Assembly: GCA_963932465.1 (NCBI GenBank)
Contig: OZ010791.1
Span: 157,722,012-157,786,011 of the forward strand
DNA: 64,000 bases
DNA from: Maratus speciosus
Lineage: Eukaryota; Arthropoda; Arachnida; Araneae; Salticidae
Reading direction: 5' to 3'
The notes under the pieces were generated by a model. It ran no database searches. It was given only the letters and a program-made list of their open reading frames with translations, and had not been told where the DNA came from. Below are positions 1 to 11,864 of the stretch, piece by piece. The translations under genes were made by a program, and so were the position numbers. Every line of letters begins with the position of its first letter. The stretch's first letter is position 1.

Positions 1-199
1 TTAATCACATTTTATTTAATAAATTATATCGATTTGTTTTATTTATTTTACCCACCAATATCCATCATCAATTCATTTTTCTATGGGTTTAAATCTTTGA
101 AATCTACAAGGAAAACAAAACATTGCCCGTGAATACAATATATTTTATGTTTAAAGTAAATAACATTAAAAGTAACGAATTTTAATGACATTATCGTAT

Positions 200-960
200 T
201 TATTATTATTATAACAAATAATTTTAACCATGCATTAACATATGCATCCTTAAATTTAATTTCTGAAAAACTCTGTTAATTTCTCCTGAGTTTTTTCTTT
301 TAAAAAGTGCTTTATCTCATAATACGTCTCGCATCTTTGCAATGCACCAAAGCCCCCTTCATGCATATTCTCTTCTAACTATAATCCGCGTCGGATTGTT
401 TCAAATGATTTTAGCATTTCATCATACGAAGTTTTGTTAATTCCTGCATATGATCATTTCCATCATAAGCATATTCGTCTTCATCGCAATTCATTGCTGT
501 ATTGTTTTTATTTTTCACAGTGTCGAAAATATCCAATTCGGATAGTGTTTCCGAGGTCTCAATTTCAGAATTAAGTGAAATACAATCATCAATCAGCACA
601 TCATGGTTAATTTCTTCTTTTTTTCTCACTATATCCACATTTTTTTAAGTTACTCTAAGGGATTATCGTCTTCGTCCTCCGTACTTACCGAATTCTCACT
701 GCTGACAAAAAAGGCGCCTGGTAAAACCAGTTCAAGGCCATTGATCATCATAAAATGTGTTTAAAGAAATAATAAGTTTGAAATGTCCAGAAATATTTTG
801 AGAAATGGGGTGAAAAAAAATTTTGATCACAAGAAAAAGTTCGTTAAATAGAGAATGCACTTCGCTATTTAGAGGTTATTTTACAAAGAAATCCGCAAAA
901 TGTTTTTGGTTCCAAGGAAAAGTTCGCAAAATAGAGGTTCGTTAATTAGGGGTCCGACTG
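200..960 (-). mobile_element. pogo/Tigger DNA transposon remnant, internally deleted
   Basis: The right edge, read on the minus strand, begins CAGTCGGACCCCTAATTAAC and continues with AT/GC alternations of the gttcgcaaaatagagg kind that are typical of pogo/Tigger termini. About 240 bases further in, the C-terminal coding end of a Tigger-type transposase follows on the same strand. The catalytic part that should lie between them is absent, so this is an internally deleted derivative. The other terminus was not found and may lie beyond the window start. No TA duplication is clear at 960. Confidence 0.55.
256..720 (-). pseudogene. Tigger-type transposase, C-terminal fragment
   Basis: Read on the minus strand, an acidic serine-rich stretch (75 codons open at 411-638) shifts frame near 420 and continues as YDEMLKSFETIRR, a stop codon, then HEGGFGALQRCE and TQEKLTEFF, with a final stop at 256-258. 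A spacer rich in acidic residues, then a helix with an ALxxCE-like motif, then a short basic tail ending in TxxxFF is the usual C-terminus of pogo/Tigger transposases, which cut and paste DNA at TA sites. The DDE catalytic core is missing, and at least one frameshift and one in-frame stop show it is dead. The family call rests on my recognition of the tail only. Confidence 0.5.
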
Positions 961-1046
961 GACAAAAAATTCGGATTATCCGAAATTCTGTTAAAAATAA
1001 AAAAAATAAAAAGGTATTCGCTAAAAGAAAATGTAAGTTATAAGTA

Positions 1047-1788
1047 CAGTAAACATCCTCTAAACCGGCATCCTAAGGTCCGGCATGCTGGATAATCTGG
1101 CATGACTTTAAAAAAAAGTATTGCTTGTTTAATCCCTCTTTATATTTATAATAATCTAATGAAACTTCAGAATAAGAAATCATATAAAAACTCATTACAA
1201 ACGGTTCAAAATAGCGAATCTATAAATACCTCAGTCACTATGTCAACCAGGGGAAGGGGGAAGAAAAAAACATTTTTGTATATAATTTGCGAAATCAAGC
1301 TGTTGTAAAGAAAAAATATATATATATCATCTGAATTAAATGCTTTATGCATTTAAAAATATATATATATAGTGACTGGCAAACAAACTGATTGATATTC
1401 GAGATTTTTTTAAGGTGGCTTCTACTCCGAGTAGACCTATTCCCAGTAGACCATTCAGTGTTTTCATAATGCATACAGTGTTTTCATTTTATATTCTTGT
1501 ACATATGTTGTACTTTTACATTGTTGATTTTGTTTCTGTTCAAGCTGTTTAAAGAATAAAAAACATGCTTTACAGCCATTTTTTGTTTAATTCTGACTTC
1601 TACACGTTTTTCCCAACATTCATCCTGTAATCCGGAAAATTTCGCAGTAAAAAGTGTAAAAAGTATTTTTTTGTTTTGAGTACAATAATTTAATATTTAC
1701 AGTTAATCTCAAGTATTTCGAAAATAAAATCGGTTCGGATTAAAGGGAAATTCGGATTTGCGGGGTTCGATTTAGAGGGGTTCTACTG
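1047..1788. mobile_element. pogo/Tigger-like non-autonomous element with TA duplication
   Basis: The left end is CAGTAAACATCCTCTAAACC and the right end, reverse complemented, is CAGTAGAACCCCTCTAAATC. They share CAGTARAMCYCCTCTAAA and both are flanked by TA (1045-1046 and 1789-1790). Subterminal ccggaa/ccgg/cggatt motifs on both sides fit the pogo family. Length is 742 bp with no coding capacity seen. A 68-codon frame at 1102-1308 is AT-rich noise. The terminal repeats have diverged, so this is an old copy. Confidence 0.65.
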
Positions 1789-1790
1789 TA

Positions 1791-3999
1791 ATAGTTATTT
1801 TAAGTGACTATTTCTTAGAAAAATCATGAGTAAGAAATACATTGAAGAAACATCGATATTTCAAAACCTCTTTTGATCAAATAAACGAAACATGTTTACG
1901 ATTTTTTAAACTGCTAGAGAAATCATAGCAGAAGATTAATTGAAGGTTTACATTCGACCATTTCACAGAATATCCTTAAAAACAATTTACAGCAAACGCA
2001 AATTTGATTGAAAACCAATTAGATTATTGACTAGGAATGTAATTTATCAAAGTCACATTTTTTATGAGGCTTAATCGGAAAAGAGACTTATCAATCTAAA
2101 ATATCGAAGAAATTGTGAATGTAAGTAAAATGATTTTATACTCGTTTATAAAAGACTTTACGTTTAAAAATAAAATATGAGTTTGTTAGATGTGAGCAAT
2201 ACAAGAAAAAGTTAACTATGATTATACAATCCTTTTTATTTTAATGAAAAGAAGATTTTATTTAATGTCTAATAAAACAACGATTTAAGCGTAAAGAAAT
2301 TATTATTATTATTTTAATTTAGCACTTTAAATGATATTAAATCAGTCTATTTTATCGTTAGACTAGTTCCGAATTGCTGTCACTTTCTTGTGAAAAGCAG
2401 TTTCTTCTTATGCAAAATAAATTACAATCGAAATCCATATAACGAACTTTTACAATTCTGTAAAAACGTTCGCTACAGAGAAAATTCGTGAAATAAATTC
2501 TTTACAAATTATAATACAAGGAAATGTTTTCAAATATTTCTTAAAATATAATTTAAATTAATAAAAGTTATATTTAATTAGATTTAAAGTATGCGAAAAT
2601 AAGATTTGGACAGTTTGATGTAAAAAACAGAGATCTCTTTTGTACATTTTGTACATTTTTGTAAAACAAATCCTGCTGATGCCCATTTTTATGCTCAGTT
2701 GATGTCGGAAATTTTAATGAACCTACGTTTAACAGATTCATTTAATACTCTCATTTACTTTTTATCTTCCTGCCTTTAAATCTGAATCAACTATTTTGCT
2801 GTTGATGTTTACAAAATATGTTGCGTAAATTATATTAAGAAAACTTTTTTCAATATTTCTTCCATAGACATAGTTTTAAAAAATTAACACGATTTATTAG
2901 TTTTAAGATTTAAAATCATCAGTTCAAAAGAATATTAATATACTAGAAAAAAGGAATTCTTCTTTTTTAGAATTTAGTGTGTCCCCCGATGAAAAGAAAA
3001 AATATTAATATAAATATACATAGTACAAAGTATAATTCAGTTTGAAGACATAAAACGCACTCTTTTATTTTATTTAAAATGACGTCATTCGCATTCGCTG
3101 TAGAATTCCATATTTACGATCCAGTCTTAAACAACATGTAGAGAAAAGCATGCATAAGACGTCACTATCGCAAACTAATACACATTATCCAGCAAAAAAG
3201 CGATGTGGTCATTCAAGAAACTCGACAAAAAAGGGATCTAATGATTCATATATTTGTAACGTTAATATGGATACATAAAATTAAATATAGTTTATAATAG
3301 CTGCATGTTTTATCAGAAATCACAAATTTATATTTTTTCAACATAGCACGTATTTTAATTGCACTTTTTTCAGTTGTTATGAGGAAATGGCAACCAAAAA
3401 GTATAATAATCTACTATTTTCCAACTACATTTACTTTACTTTCTACAGAAAGGAAGTAGTTCAGTTACCAAAATTTAAAAAATGGCGCTAAAAACTACAA
3501 AAAAAAAATAAATAAATAAAAATCTTTGAGATGCAGTTTTCAAACAAATTGCATTTAAAAGTAATTTTTTTTCCCTACACGATGGTATTGACAATATCCG
3601 ATGCTTAGAAGTTTAAACAATTGCAATGTAGATTTTAGTATTTAACAATACAATGATACATCTGCTTTATTTTAAGGCTGGTTTCTGTAACGGAACGTTA
3701 TTTTTTAGAGGCGATACTTTAATTGCTGTGCGACAGAAATAGCATATCGGGGGGGAAAAAACGAAAAAAAAAAACAGTAAATTTTAAAGCATTGAAAATA
3801 TTTGTCAATGCTTTTAGATACATTTTTTACATAATTTCACATAATTAAATACAATGTAAGATAAATACTAATAAAATTTTAACTCCGCGGCAATTTATAA
3901 ATTCCAAAATTTAAAATTAAATGATAAAGTATCATAGAAAAAAACTCACTTAAACGTTAAATTTTTATTTAAAACTGCAGTTCGTTTTAATAACAGTAA
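1791..3999. other. AT-rich DNA without recognisable features
   Basis: No coding region, RNA gene or bounded repeat could be supported here. The stretch is AT-rich with short A and T runs. Confidence 0.5.
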
Positions 4000-5176
4000 T
4001 CTTCTATAATAATATAGAAAGAAGTTTGTGTGTGAGTGAGTGTGTCGACGGTGTTCTGAAGAAACCACTGCACGTAGAGCTACAAAATTTGGGGAAAAGG
4101 TACGTCTATGTATGAAGTTTTGCACCTCGAAGCCCGATTTTCGATTTTTTGATTAGATTTTGTTTTATTTAATTTTTTATGCGATTTTTAGCACTGTTTT
4201 AAGTTTCGAGGCGATTTTTCCATATAAGTGAGCAGAATATGGTATCTTTCTTTTAACCCAATATAGTAAATTTTGTTCTCTTTTCAAAAAAGTTTATTCG
4301 GAATTCGTGCAGCGATTTTTGAATTTTTAGCGAATTTTTTATGCAATTATTGAACAGCATTTCCATACCTATAAGGAGGTTACCGTAGAGGGACACAGTT
4401 CTGTCGCCAAATGCCGACAAGTTTGTCGCTAACTTGCCGGTATATCGCCAAATTTGGCGACCAAAATGAGTCACCAAAAGTGACCCCAACTTGGCGATAT
4501 CAATATTATTTCGCCAAATTTCCATAGACTTCCCCTGTAAAACAATAGGGTTTACTTGCTTACAGAAAATCAACAAATTGAGATATTTTAATGCAACAAA
4601 AACTAATATTAACTTAAGGAATTATATTAATTATATTTAAGGGAGTCCATGTAAATTAATTACGAATAAAAGTAACATATCTAATGCTTAGCATGATTTC
4701 CAAACATAAATTTTAAGAGAGACCACAGGTCAAAGGAATTAGATTTGAAACTTTTATCCAATTGCAGTAAATTTTGACTTTCGTGATTTTTTAACTTTTT
4801 GTGATTTTTAATGCGATTTTTACGTTTCTTCGCGATCTGCTGCAATTTTTTGACATTCCGTTTTTGACCTAAAGTACATTCTGCCCTCATTTCAATAAAG
4901 TTTATTCGGATTTCGTATAGCAATTTTCGATTTTTTCGGGAATTTTGTATGTGATTTTTAGTGTATTTTAGCGATTTGCTACTATTTTTCAACATTAGTG
5001 AAAGGAATCAACTCGCAATCTTCGAACACAATATATATATATTTTTTCGCTTTTCAAAATTTGAGAAGCGATTTAAAAATTTTTCGCAATATCTTATTGT
5101 GATTTTCAGAGCTTTTTCGTAATTCCTGCTGTTTTTTTTTTTGACGTACCCGGGCAACGCCGGGCAAGTTCGCTAA
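4000..5176 (+). mobile_element. Non-autonomous Helitron
   Basis: The 5' end lies in TCTTCTATAATAATATAG followed by AAGTTTGTGTGTGAGTGAG, the TC-start and TATA/GTGTG signature common at arthropod Helitron 5' ends. The 3' end is CTAA (5173-5176) followed by T, preceded by a hairpin: CCCGG at 5149-5153 pairs with CCGGG at 5160-5164 around a 6-base loop. Helitrons are rolling-circle elements that insert between A and T without target duplication; base 3999 is A and base 5177 is T, as expected. No Rep/helicase sequence is present in 1.18 kb, so it depends on an autonomous relative. The exact start could instead be the TC at 4003. Internal tcgccaaattt/aaatttggcga inverted motifs lie near 4400-4520. 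Minus-strand frames of 104-107 codons inside it are not genes. Confidence 0.75.
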
Positions 5177-5966
5177 TATCAATAATAAAGAGCGAGTCAT
5201 TTTAACTTAAAACTAAAAATCTATTTTCGGAAAGCACAAACTTTGTTTCACTTCTTTGACTTTCATTTTGCAAACTTTCACATTTTAAACTTTACACTGA
5301 AAGAGCTACGAACAAAATCGAAGGGAAAAAAATTGCTACTGTTTCCACTAACGAGAAACAAAATTGAAGTTTCTGAGATAAATGAAAACAGTGAGAAAGA
5401 TTTGTAAAACGAGTTTCATTTGGAAAATCTGTGGGGAAAAACCTCTTTAGAACCTTATGTAGCCTTATATTTATTTGAAACAAGTTAAAGGAAAAGTTGG
5501 GATAATTTTATGGTGCTTTCTCGTGTGTAAATATAAAGGCAAAAATACCCTAGAAGAAGATTGGAAGAATGCAACAAAATTTTTTGACGACAGTTTTGAT
5601 TTAAATTCGTTTAACTGATATTTCCCAATGCATGCAATTTACAAGACTACTAAAGGATTCCTATTATGCTAAAAAAAAGTGCGAAACTCAATTTTCTATT
5701 CTAAAAGTTAAAGTTCGATAAAATACTAAAGAATATTTTTCGGTTATTCTAAAATAATCCAATGTGTCCATTAGATTTGATTTTTGTGGTAGAAAAATAT
5801 GAGAATACTTTTAAGAAAGTGTATTTTTATTTGATACTAAACTTCTCTTTTGATAAGACTTAATATAAATTTCATAAAAGTAATTGTGTGCTGAGGATTA
5901 ACAGTTATTTCCATGTAAGAAGTTGTTAAAAAATGATATATTACATTTAGAACAATTTTTAAATAT

Positions 5967-6012
5967 ATAATACGTGATTAATCACATTGCAATGTGATTA
6001 ATCACGTATTAT
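5967..6012. repeat. 46-bp perfect palindrome
   Basis: Two 23-base arms meet without spacer at 5989/5990; the half-site reads outward from TTGCAA through GTGATTAATCACGTATTAT. Every base pairs from 5967 to 6012. Each arm also contains the shorter palindrome GTGATTAATCAC, so the stretch can extrude as a long cruciform. No flanking terminal repeats were recognised. Confidence 0.9.
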
Positions 6013-6503
6013 GTATTCAATAATTTCAAGCATAATTTCACAGTTGATAGTTAATTGAAAAAATTAATTAAAATTATATAATTTTTAAATATTATGCATA
6101 TTTTATTTTGTATTGCATGCTTTCGGTATCGATATCGCACTTGGACTCTGATGACACAAAATGTTTCGGGCTCAGGTTTAAAATCGAACACGGGCCCCGA
6201 ATTGAATCGGCCCGGGCTTCGAAAAGTGGGCCTGAACTCATTTCTAGTATACACCCATTTCAGCATTGATATGCTTATGGATTTCTAGATTTACTCATCA
6301 TGCTGTTTAAATAATTCATCTAAGAAACGAAAGTCAGGCAGGAAAAATTTTAGTGGGCGGTAAAAAAAGTTCGGCACTGAAAGTCTGTCAATACAGAATG
6401 TCAGTACCTCTGATGGAAACACATGCCCAAGAACGTCGATTTATGTAAAAAACAAGGCAAAAATAACACACCAGTTGTAATTTTTCCGACTGAGTGAAAA
6501 AGT

Positions 6504-6575
6504 TTTCAGTCCGAGATTCGAACCCAAGATCTTGGTTTACGATGCCAATGGTCTCCCCACTAAGCTAGTCTGGAC
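6504..6575 (-). tRNA. tRNA-like sequence, probably a tRNA-derived SINE head
   Basis: On the minus strand a perfect A box (TAGCTTAGTGG) and a near-perfect B box (GGTTCGAATCT) sit at tRNA spacing. A TTGG/CCAA anticodon stem is possible, and a 7-base loop ATCGTAA would give anticodon CGT. The T stem forms only with several G-U pairs, and the 5' acceptor strand GTCCAGA has no partner at the 3' end, so a working tRNA is unlikely. It may be the internal RNA polymerase III promoter of a retroposon; no target duplication was located. Confidence 0.4.
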
Positions 6576-6940
6576 AAATTCTGCTAACAAATTTCCCTAA
6601 GATAACCTTTGTCCAACATCGATTTGAACCTTTGTCAAAAATTATTTGGGTATACATACATTATCACTCCTTACAGTTCTAGCCGTCACTTCATATACAC
6701 CTTGTATAATTAGCAGTATCAGCCAGAATTAAAACTAGTATGCCAGCTTTCCGTACTTGAAAGATGTTCATGTGTATTTTTGCTTCTTACACATTCTTAA
6801 GAAAAATGGCTTCGGTTACAGTTATTTCATTATTGTTTGCACAGAATATAACTAATATGCGTATTTCTTTATTATTTTTTTTCATTTGTTCAAATTCTTT
6901 TTCATTTTTCTCTTTAATATTCAACAAAAGCAAAAAAAAA

Positions 6941-7442
6941 AGTCCTTCCGGCCATTGCCGGAAATGCTTGTTTTTAAAAAGCTAGTTTATATTATTCAAA
7001 CACACGAAGCTCAATTTAGTGGAAACCGATTATAGAAGATTCAATACTAATTTTTATCAAGACTAAATCATTATGAATGAGAATTTCGCGAAATTAGTCA
7101 GCTTTATCCAAGCTGATTTTACTTAAAGTAACTTATATTTGGTTTCCAAATGCGGCGATATCTTGAAGTGCCTGTCCTTTTAAGACAACGAAAAACTGCT
7201 CCGGAATCTTTGTATCAAGGTCAAACACATAAGAAAAAAAATATTTTTCAATTTTCAATTTTTTGGTACCAAATTTCAAATTTTAAATTATTTTTTTTTT
7301 AAATGGCTGCCATTTTGAAACAAGATAGCGGATGAAGCTGGCCAACGAACTCGGTCGAGACATTGGTATGACCGAGTTTCATCCAAATCGGTTCATAAAT
7401 GCGAGAGTTATAGTGTGAAAACGATCAGATATATATATATAT

Positions 7443-7499
<57 letters not shown>

Positions 7500-7625
7500 C
7501 AACTTTTGAACGGAGGGTGGTTTCGGGGTCTAGGGGTCATGATCAATGAAAATATACCAAAATTTTTTGAAATCGCTTTCCTCCGAACGGCTGCAATAGG
7601 TAGCTTTTTGTAATGAAAGCTACCT
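6941..7625. mobile_element. Copy A of the GTAGCTTTCAT element, one internal unit
   Basis: It starts AGTCCTTCCGGCCATTGCCGG and ends CTTTTTGTAATGAAAGCTACC, and is collinear with the larger copy at 55387-56865. Shared blocks include the acacgaagctcaatttagtgg block, the gcggatgaagctggccaacg block and the ttttgaacggagggtggttt block. It carries a single copy of the ~327-bp internal unit and lacks the left gtagctttcat terminus seen in the other copy. No coding capacity was seen. Superfamily unknown. Confidence 0.7.
7430..7496. repeat. (TA)n microsatellite
   Basis: About 65 bp of nearly pure TA with one tacatac interruption, lying inside the element at 6941-7625. The related element has only about 12 bp of TA at the equivalent place (~56733), so it expanded after insertion. 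Confidence 0.95.
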
Positions 7626-7629
7626 AAAA

Positions 7630-8748
7630 AAAGAAAAAAAAACTGTTTATAAAAGAAGTAATATGTCTATTTTTTCCAACTATATAATAATTATCTTTAA
7701 AACATTTAGTAATTTAAAAGGCAGATTGATAATAATTACTTTTAAGAAAGTTCTTTTAATTATTAATTTATATTTTCTCATAAATTTAATTATAAATATA
7801 CGTTACAATTCAAAGCTAATTAAATAATTAAATTTAACTTAGAATTTGACAATAAACTGATCAAGAACTTTAACTGAATTCTATGTAATGCAGAAGAGAA
7901 TAATAAGTTTATTAAATTTTTTATTAGCTGCCCGATTTTTCTTTCTTTTCATTTGCATTATTTTTTGCAATAAATAATGACTTTTCTTTTCAATACGTGA
8001 ATATAATTATTGAAATCATAACTAATTCTTTGGAATTTCATTAATATATATATATTTTATTAATGATCTTTAGACTGAAAGAAATATGTTATTTTGGTAT
8101 AAAAACACTTTTATGTTATTGAAAGTACTAGAAATGTAAAAAATCATTTGAATTTTTCAGTATATAATTCATTTAGAGCAGGCAATATTTAAAGAAAATA
8201 ACATATCAGAGGAACTTTAATTAAAAATTAAAAAAAAAAATACTGCATGTCTTTGAATTTATTATTAATTCAAAAATATAACAACAACAATGACCCGAGT
8301 CAGAATTAAAATAACAATAAAAACAATGGTTAATTTTCGACAGAAGATTTAGTAGATAATTAAAAATATTAATTATGACTTCGAATTTTATTTACAGAGT
8401 TTTTTACAAAAAGAATTAAAAAAAAAATCGAAATTTTAATTTAAACCTTCACACTTTCTGAATAAATTCTAACACGAGTATAAAGGTAAATCATACGTGA
8501 TCAAAGAAATGTGTCACATATGCCAGAATTCTGCATATATATGCATAGTAAATCATTTTATTTAAACATGTTTTCTGTCCATTAATTTACACCAAAAACC
8601 CATTATGTACTATATCTTCAACGAATACAAAAATAAGCTGCCTGTTTTGTTGTCAATAAATTACATTTCCAAGATAAATGTTAAAAATCAATCATTCTCA
8701 CCTGCGGTATTTATTTCAATTAAGTCCTTTTCACAGTATTTTTATATT
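7630..8748. other. AT-rich DNA without recognisable features
   Basis: Very AT-rich. No gene, RNA or bounded element seen. Confidence 0.5.
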
Positions 8749-8835
8749 ACCGTATATACTCGTGTATAAGTCGAAGAATTTTATACAAAATTTGGGAGTT
8801 GATAATGGGGTTGACTCATACACGAGGTAGTAAAT
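8749..8835. mobile_element. Short foldback MITE, CCGTATATACTCG ends
   Basis: The left end ACCGTATATACTCGTGTATA and the right segment gttgactcatacacgaggta are imperfect inverted repeats around a core of about 30 bp. The terminal motif resembles the one at 17082-17174 (ACCGTRTTTAGTCGCGTAAT), and another copy of the end occurs alone at 11167-11190. This suggests a family of tiny TA-flanked elements. Confidence 0.5.
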
Positions 8836-9320
8836 AATAATAATAATAATAAAATCGCAGATAATCGGCGAATGGGCAAGTCTTTTAAGTAATCACATGA
8901 GAGATAAAAGCGAACAATGATCATTTCCCTGTGATTGATATAAAAAGCTCAGCAATAATGCCCCTGTAATTGTTCTGTACCCATTTTCTCTTTTAACAGA
9001 ATTCCCTTCAATACAGGGGTATTCCTTTCAACAATTTAATGAATTCAACATGAGAATACTTCTAGATATCTCTCCTAAAAGTCCTACAATACAAAGAAGT
9101 ACTATATTTTAGCAGTCTTAAGAAGTTTTTTACCCTTGTAAATAAGGCTTGAAAAGATTTTTTTTCTTTTCAATTATCATTGAATTGATTTGAATAGATT
9201 TCAAAATAGTTTACGCTTCTTCGGCTTTACAAAATTATACAGTTTAAAAACTTTGAACTAAAAAAAAAGAGTCTAATTAGAAACGTAAAAAAGTTTACTA
9301 ATTTAATGAGAATTTATATA

Positions 9321-10615
9321 TTAGGTTGTAACGAAAGTTTCCCGCCACAGCTAATATAGTCTTTTGAAACAGTTTGCGTTGACGTGTTTGCTTATATTTT
9401 ATCAAATATTTTTAGGCATTTGAAAGAAAGAGACTTGCTTTATAACACTAAGTTGTGAAATTTGTGAAAAATATCGTTATCATTAAGTACAGGGTGTCTC
9501 AAATAGAACTATCATGCTACCAGATTAGAACCAGCATTTACTTCCAGTTCTGTTGCAAAAAGTCAGCCACAGAATGTTACCAAATAATGTGTACAGCTTT
9601 AGGTACTAATGTTGTATCATATGACACTATGAAGGATTGGTACCGAAAGTTCAAAAACAAGGTCTGTGACATTCAAGGAGATCAACAGCAGTAGGCTCTG
9701 GCCGACCTACTGCTGTTGATAACGTCCGCCTGCAAGAACTTGTGGAAGAATATCAGTATTCGACCGCTCAAGAGTTAGCTAAGGAGTTAGACGTTAGTGC
9801 CATGTCCATTAGTCGCGCTATGCAATGTATATTAAACTTGACGTGTAAGTTCAATCGCTGGGTGCCGCATGAGGTGACTAGGCAGATAAGGGCAGATATG
9901 CTCAGGCCTGCACTAATCTTCTCGAATATCAACGCAAGCACAAAATTCTGGATCGGATCGATACTTGTGACGAAAAATGGATTTACTTCAACAACATAAG
10001 TCGAAAAGGGGTTGGTCTGCGCCCGGTGAGCCCATCGGCAGCATCGCTAAGTGAAATTTGACTAACAAAAAGATAATACTTTGTACCTGGTGGAATTGCC
10101 GTGGTATTATCCACAAAGGGTATCTGGAAAAAGGTAAAACAATGAACAGTAAGGTATACAGCAATATGTTAGTCCGTGTTGACGCTGCTATCAAGGCAAA
10201 ATCTCAAAATGAGTTCCGGCGCAAGAAAGTAATGTTTCATCAAGATAATTCTAGATCACATGTGCCTGCATTCACCGTCTAGGCTGTGTATGGACTCAAA
10301 TGAGATCTTTTGCCACACCCACCATGCAGCCCCAACATCGCTTCTTCGGACTTCTACCTGTTTTCACACTTGCAGCTACATCTTGCTGATGCTATCTTTA
10401 ATTCTGCACAGGACGTCCGAAATGAAGTTGATCTGTTTTTGGACTCGCGGCCCCCAAGTTTCTGGGCCGAAAGCTTTGAAAAACTAGCAAAACGTTGGCA
10501 GAAAATCATAGATTCGGGTGGTGATTACTACTCGCACTAAAGGTACGACATTTGTGTTTTTTTTTCTAACTTTATTAAGAACTTTTTTGGGCGGAAAACT
10601 TTCGTTACAACCTGA
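9321..10615 (+). mobile_element. Full-length mariner transposon
   Basis: Terminal inverted repeats begin TTAGGTTGTAACGAAAGTTT and continue cccgcc on the left; the right end is the complement with two differences in about 28 bases. A TA duplication flanks both ends (9319-9320 and 10616-10617). At 1295 bp it has the normal length of an intact mariner. The interior holds a broken transposase on the plus strand. The two ends are very similar to each other, which argues for moderate age despite coding damage. Confidence 0.93.
9455..10540 (+). pseudogene. mariner transposase (D,D34D), inactivated
   Basis: The N-terminal helix-turn-helix part is visible as SYDTMKDWYRKFKNK, followed after a frame change near 9690 by GRPTAVD and QELVEEYQYSTAQELAKEL. 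The catalytic triad survives: DEKWIY (D codon 9969-9971), HQDNSRSH (D codon 10244-10246) and SSDFYLF (D codon 10349-10351). The second and third aspartates are 105 bases apart in one frame, giving the 34 intervening residues that define mariner. The frame changes between the first and second aspartates, and stops follow FTV (10280-10282) and GLK. The final part ends KRWQKIIDSGGDYYSH, the usual mariner C-terminus. It would cut and paste at TA but cannot be made as one protein here. The start at 9455 is the first methionine and lies where mariner transposases usually begin. Confidence 0.92.
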
Positions 10616-10714
10616 TATTTTTTATCCTCGATTACAAATCGTTTTTCAACATATTGTCAGAAATGTGGCTCGACTTACACACAAAAATTAAATTTTTTTC
10701 AAAATTTTGCTTAA

Positions 10715-11135
10715 GGGTTCTGAAATCCAAAAGGACAACTTTCTGACATAAGTTTTAATTTATTTTTGTTCGAAAATGCATGAAACTAGCAGTACTTGTT
10801 GTTCAGAAACTATGTAATTGAGCTGTTTTTGCCATTTTTTTTTTTGCAAACGCAATAGATCTTTCAGAAAATAATGTCAAAGTGGGCGCTTTGAACCGAT
10901 TTTCCGCGCGAAGGAAAAAAAAGCAGTCAAAAGCGGGCGAAAAACGTGTTTGTCACGTGATGAAATTCGTTTTAAATCAATAGGTAATTAATTGATCAAA
11001 AAATGGAAAAAACTGTTCAATTCCAAATCGCTTCCACGGCCAGGCTTTCAAATTTTATACCTTTCCGTTAAAAAATGAATTTGTAAGTGTGTCAAAACGT
11101 TTTGCGCTTGTTGAGCAGAGCAGTTAAGAACAGCC
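10715..11135 (-). mobile_element. TTAA-flanked MITE, 421-bp family, copy 1
   Basis: The element starts GGGTTCTGAAATCC after TTAA (10711-10714) and ends with the complement of GGCTGTTCTTAACTG before TTAA (11136-11139). It matches in reverse orientation the copy at 22449-22852, sharing aagcgcaaaac, gacacacttacaaattc and the tcacgtgat block, and more distantly the copies at 47768-48176 and 49972-50392. Length equals that of the 49972 copy exactly (421 bp). TTAA duplications suggest piggyBac-type mobilisation, although piggyBac ends usually begin CCC. Confidence 0.7.
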
Positions 11136-11341
11136 TTAAGAATTGGGAGTTCGACTTATGTAAAATACCGTATATACTCGTGTATAATTTAAAACCAACT
11201 CTTAAAACAAAAGTATTCTCAAAATGAAATTATGATAAGTCGAGCAGTTAAATGTAAGACGTATAATTTTCATTGAGTTTATTGGAATATTAAAGGAAAA
11301 ATTTGTTGAATAAAAATCTTTCTGAAAAATAAAAGATTTAA

Positions 11342-11860
11342 TCCTTTATGTACTGAATTATGAATTCATGAACATTTTATCTTCTAAAGCATTTTTCGCA
11401 AATTTTTGGAACTACATTAGAAGGTTTACATAATCATTTAATAAATTTTAGGAGGATTTTAGAAGGATTGAAGGATTTAGACGGATTAATTAAATTTGAA
11501 TTTATAGGGATTTTGTGAAATATTTATAACCCCACTCAAATCTTTTATTTTAAATATTTTTCTTAGTAATTTGTATAATTAGGAAATATACAAATATAAT
11601 GTTCTTTGAATAGAAATACAGAAATATTTCCGAATTCAAACCTCCCTCCTCCCGACGCCAAGAAAGCTTGAAAGATGCAAAGGCAAAAGAAATCATGCTT
11701 TTAAAAATATTTTTGTTTTGTGTAACTAATAAAGCTTTTGGAACAAGATAAAGTACTGCATCTATAACTCATTCTAAACTTTATTACTACTAATCTATGC
11801 ATTAAATGAATGTTATTGCAAGTTCAATGGTACTTATAAGTACCATCGGTAGATGAAGTG
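11342..11860 (+). mobile_element. piggyBac-type MITE (CYCTTTATSTACTGA family), copy 1
   Basis: It begins TCCTTTATGTACTGAATTAT after TTAA (11338-11341) and ends tagatgaagtg before TTAC (11861-11864), an altered TTAA. It is collinear with copies at 19131-19667 and 33517-34606. Subterminal palindromes are present: gaattatgaattcatg on the left and ggtacttataagtacc on the right. About 519 bp, non-coding. Confidence 0.8.
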
Positions 11861-11864
11861 TTAC

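Noticed and set aside
6110..6250. Coding exon suggested by open frames on both strands around GC-rich text
   Set aside because: The cgggccc/gggcccg-rich text is short and self-complementary, and open on both strands because of composition. No splice-bounded exon or domain was recognised.
8749..11190. One large element bounded by the CCGTATATACTCG words at 8749 and 11167
   Set aside because: The two words are in direct, not inverted, orientation, and the mariner and TTAA MITE between them have their own flanks. Two separate small elements are more likely.
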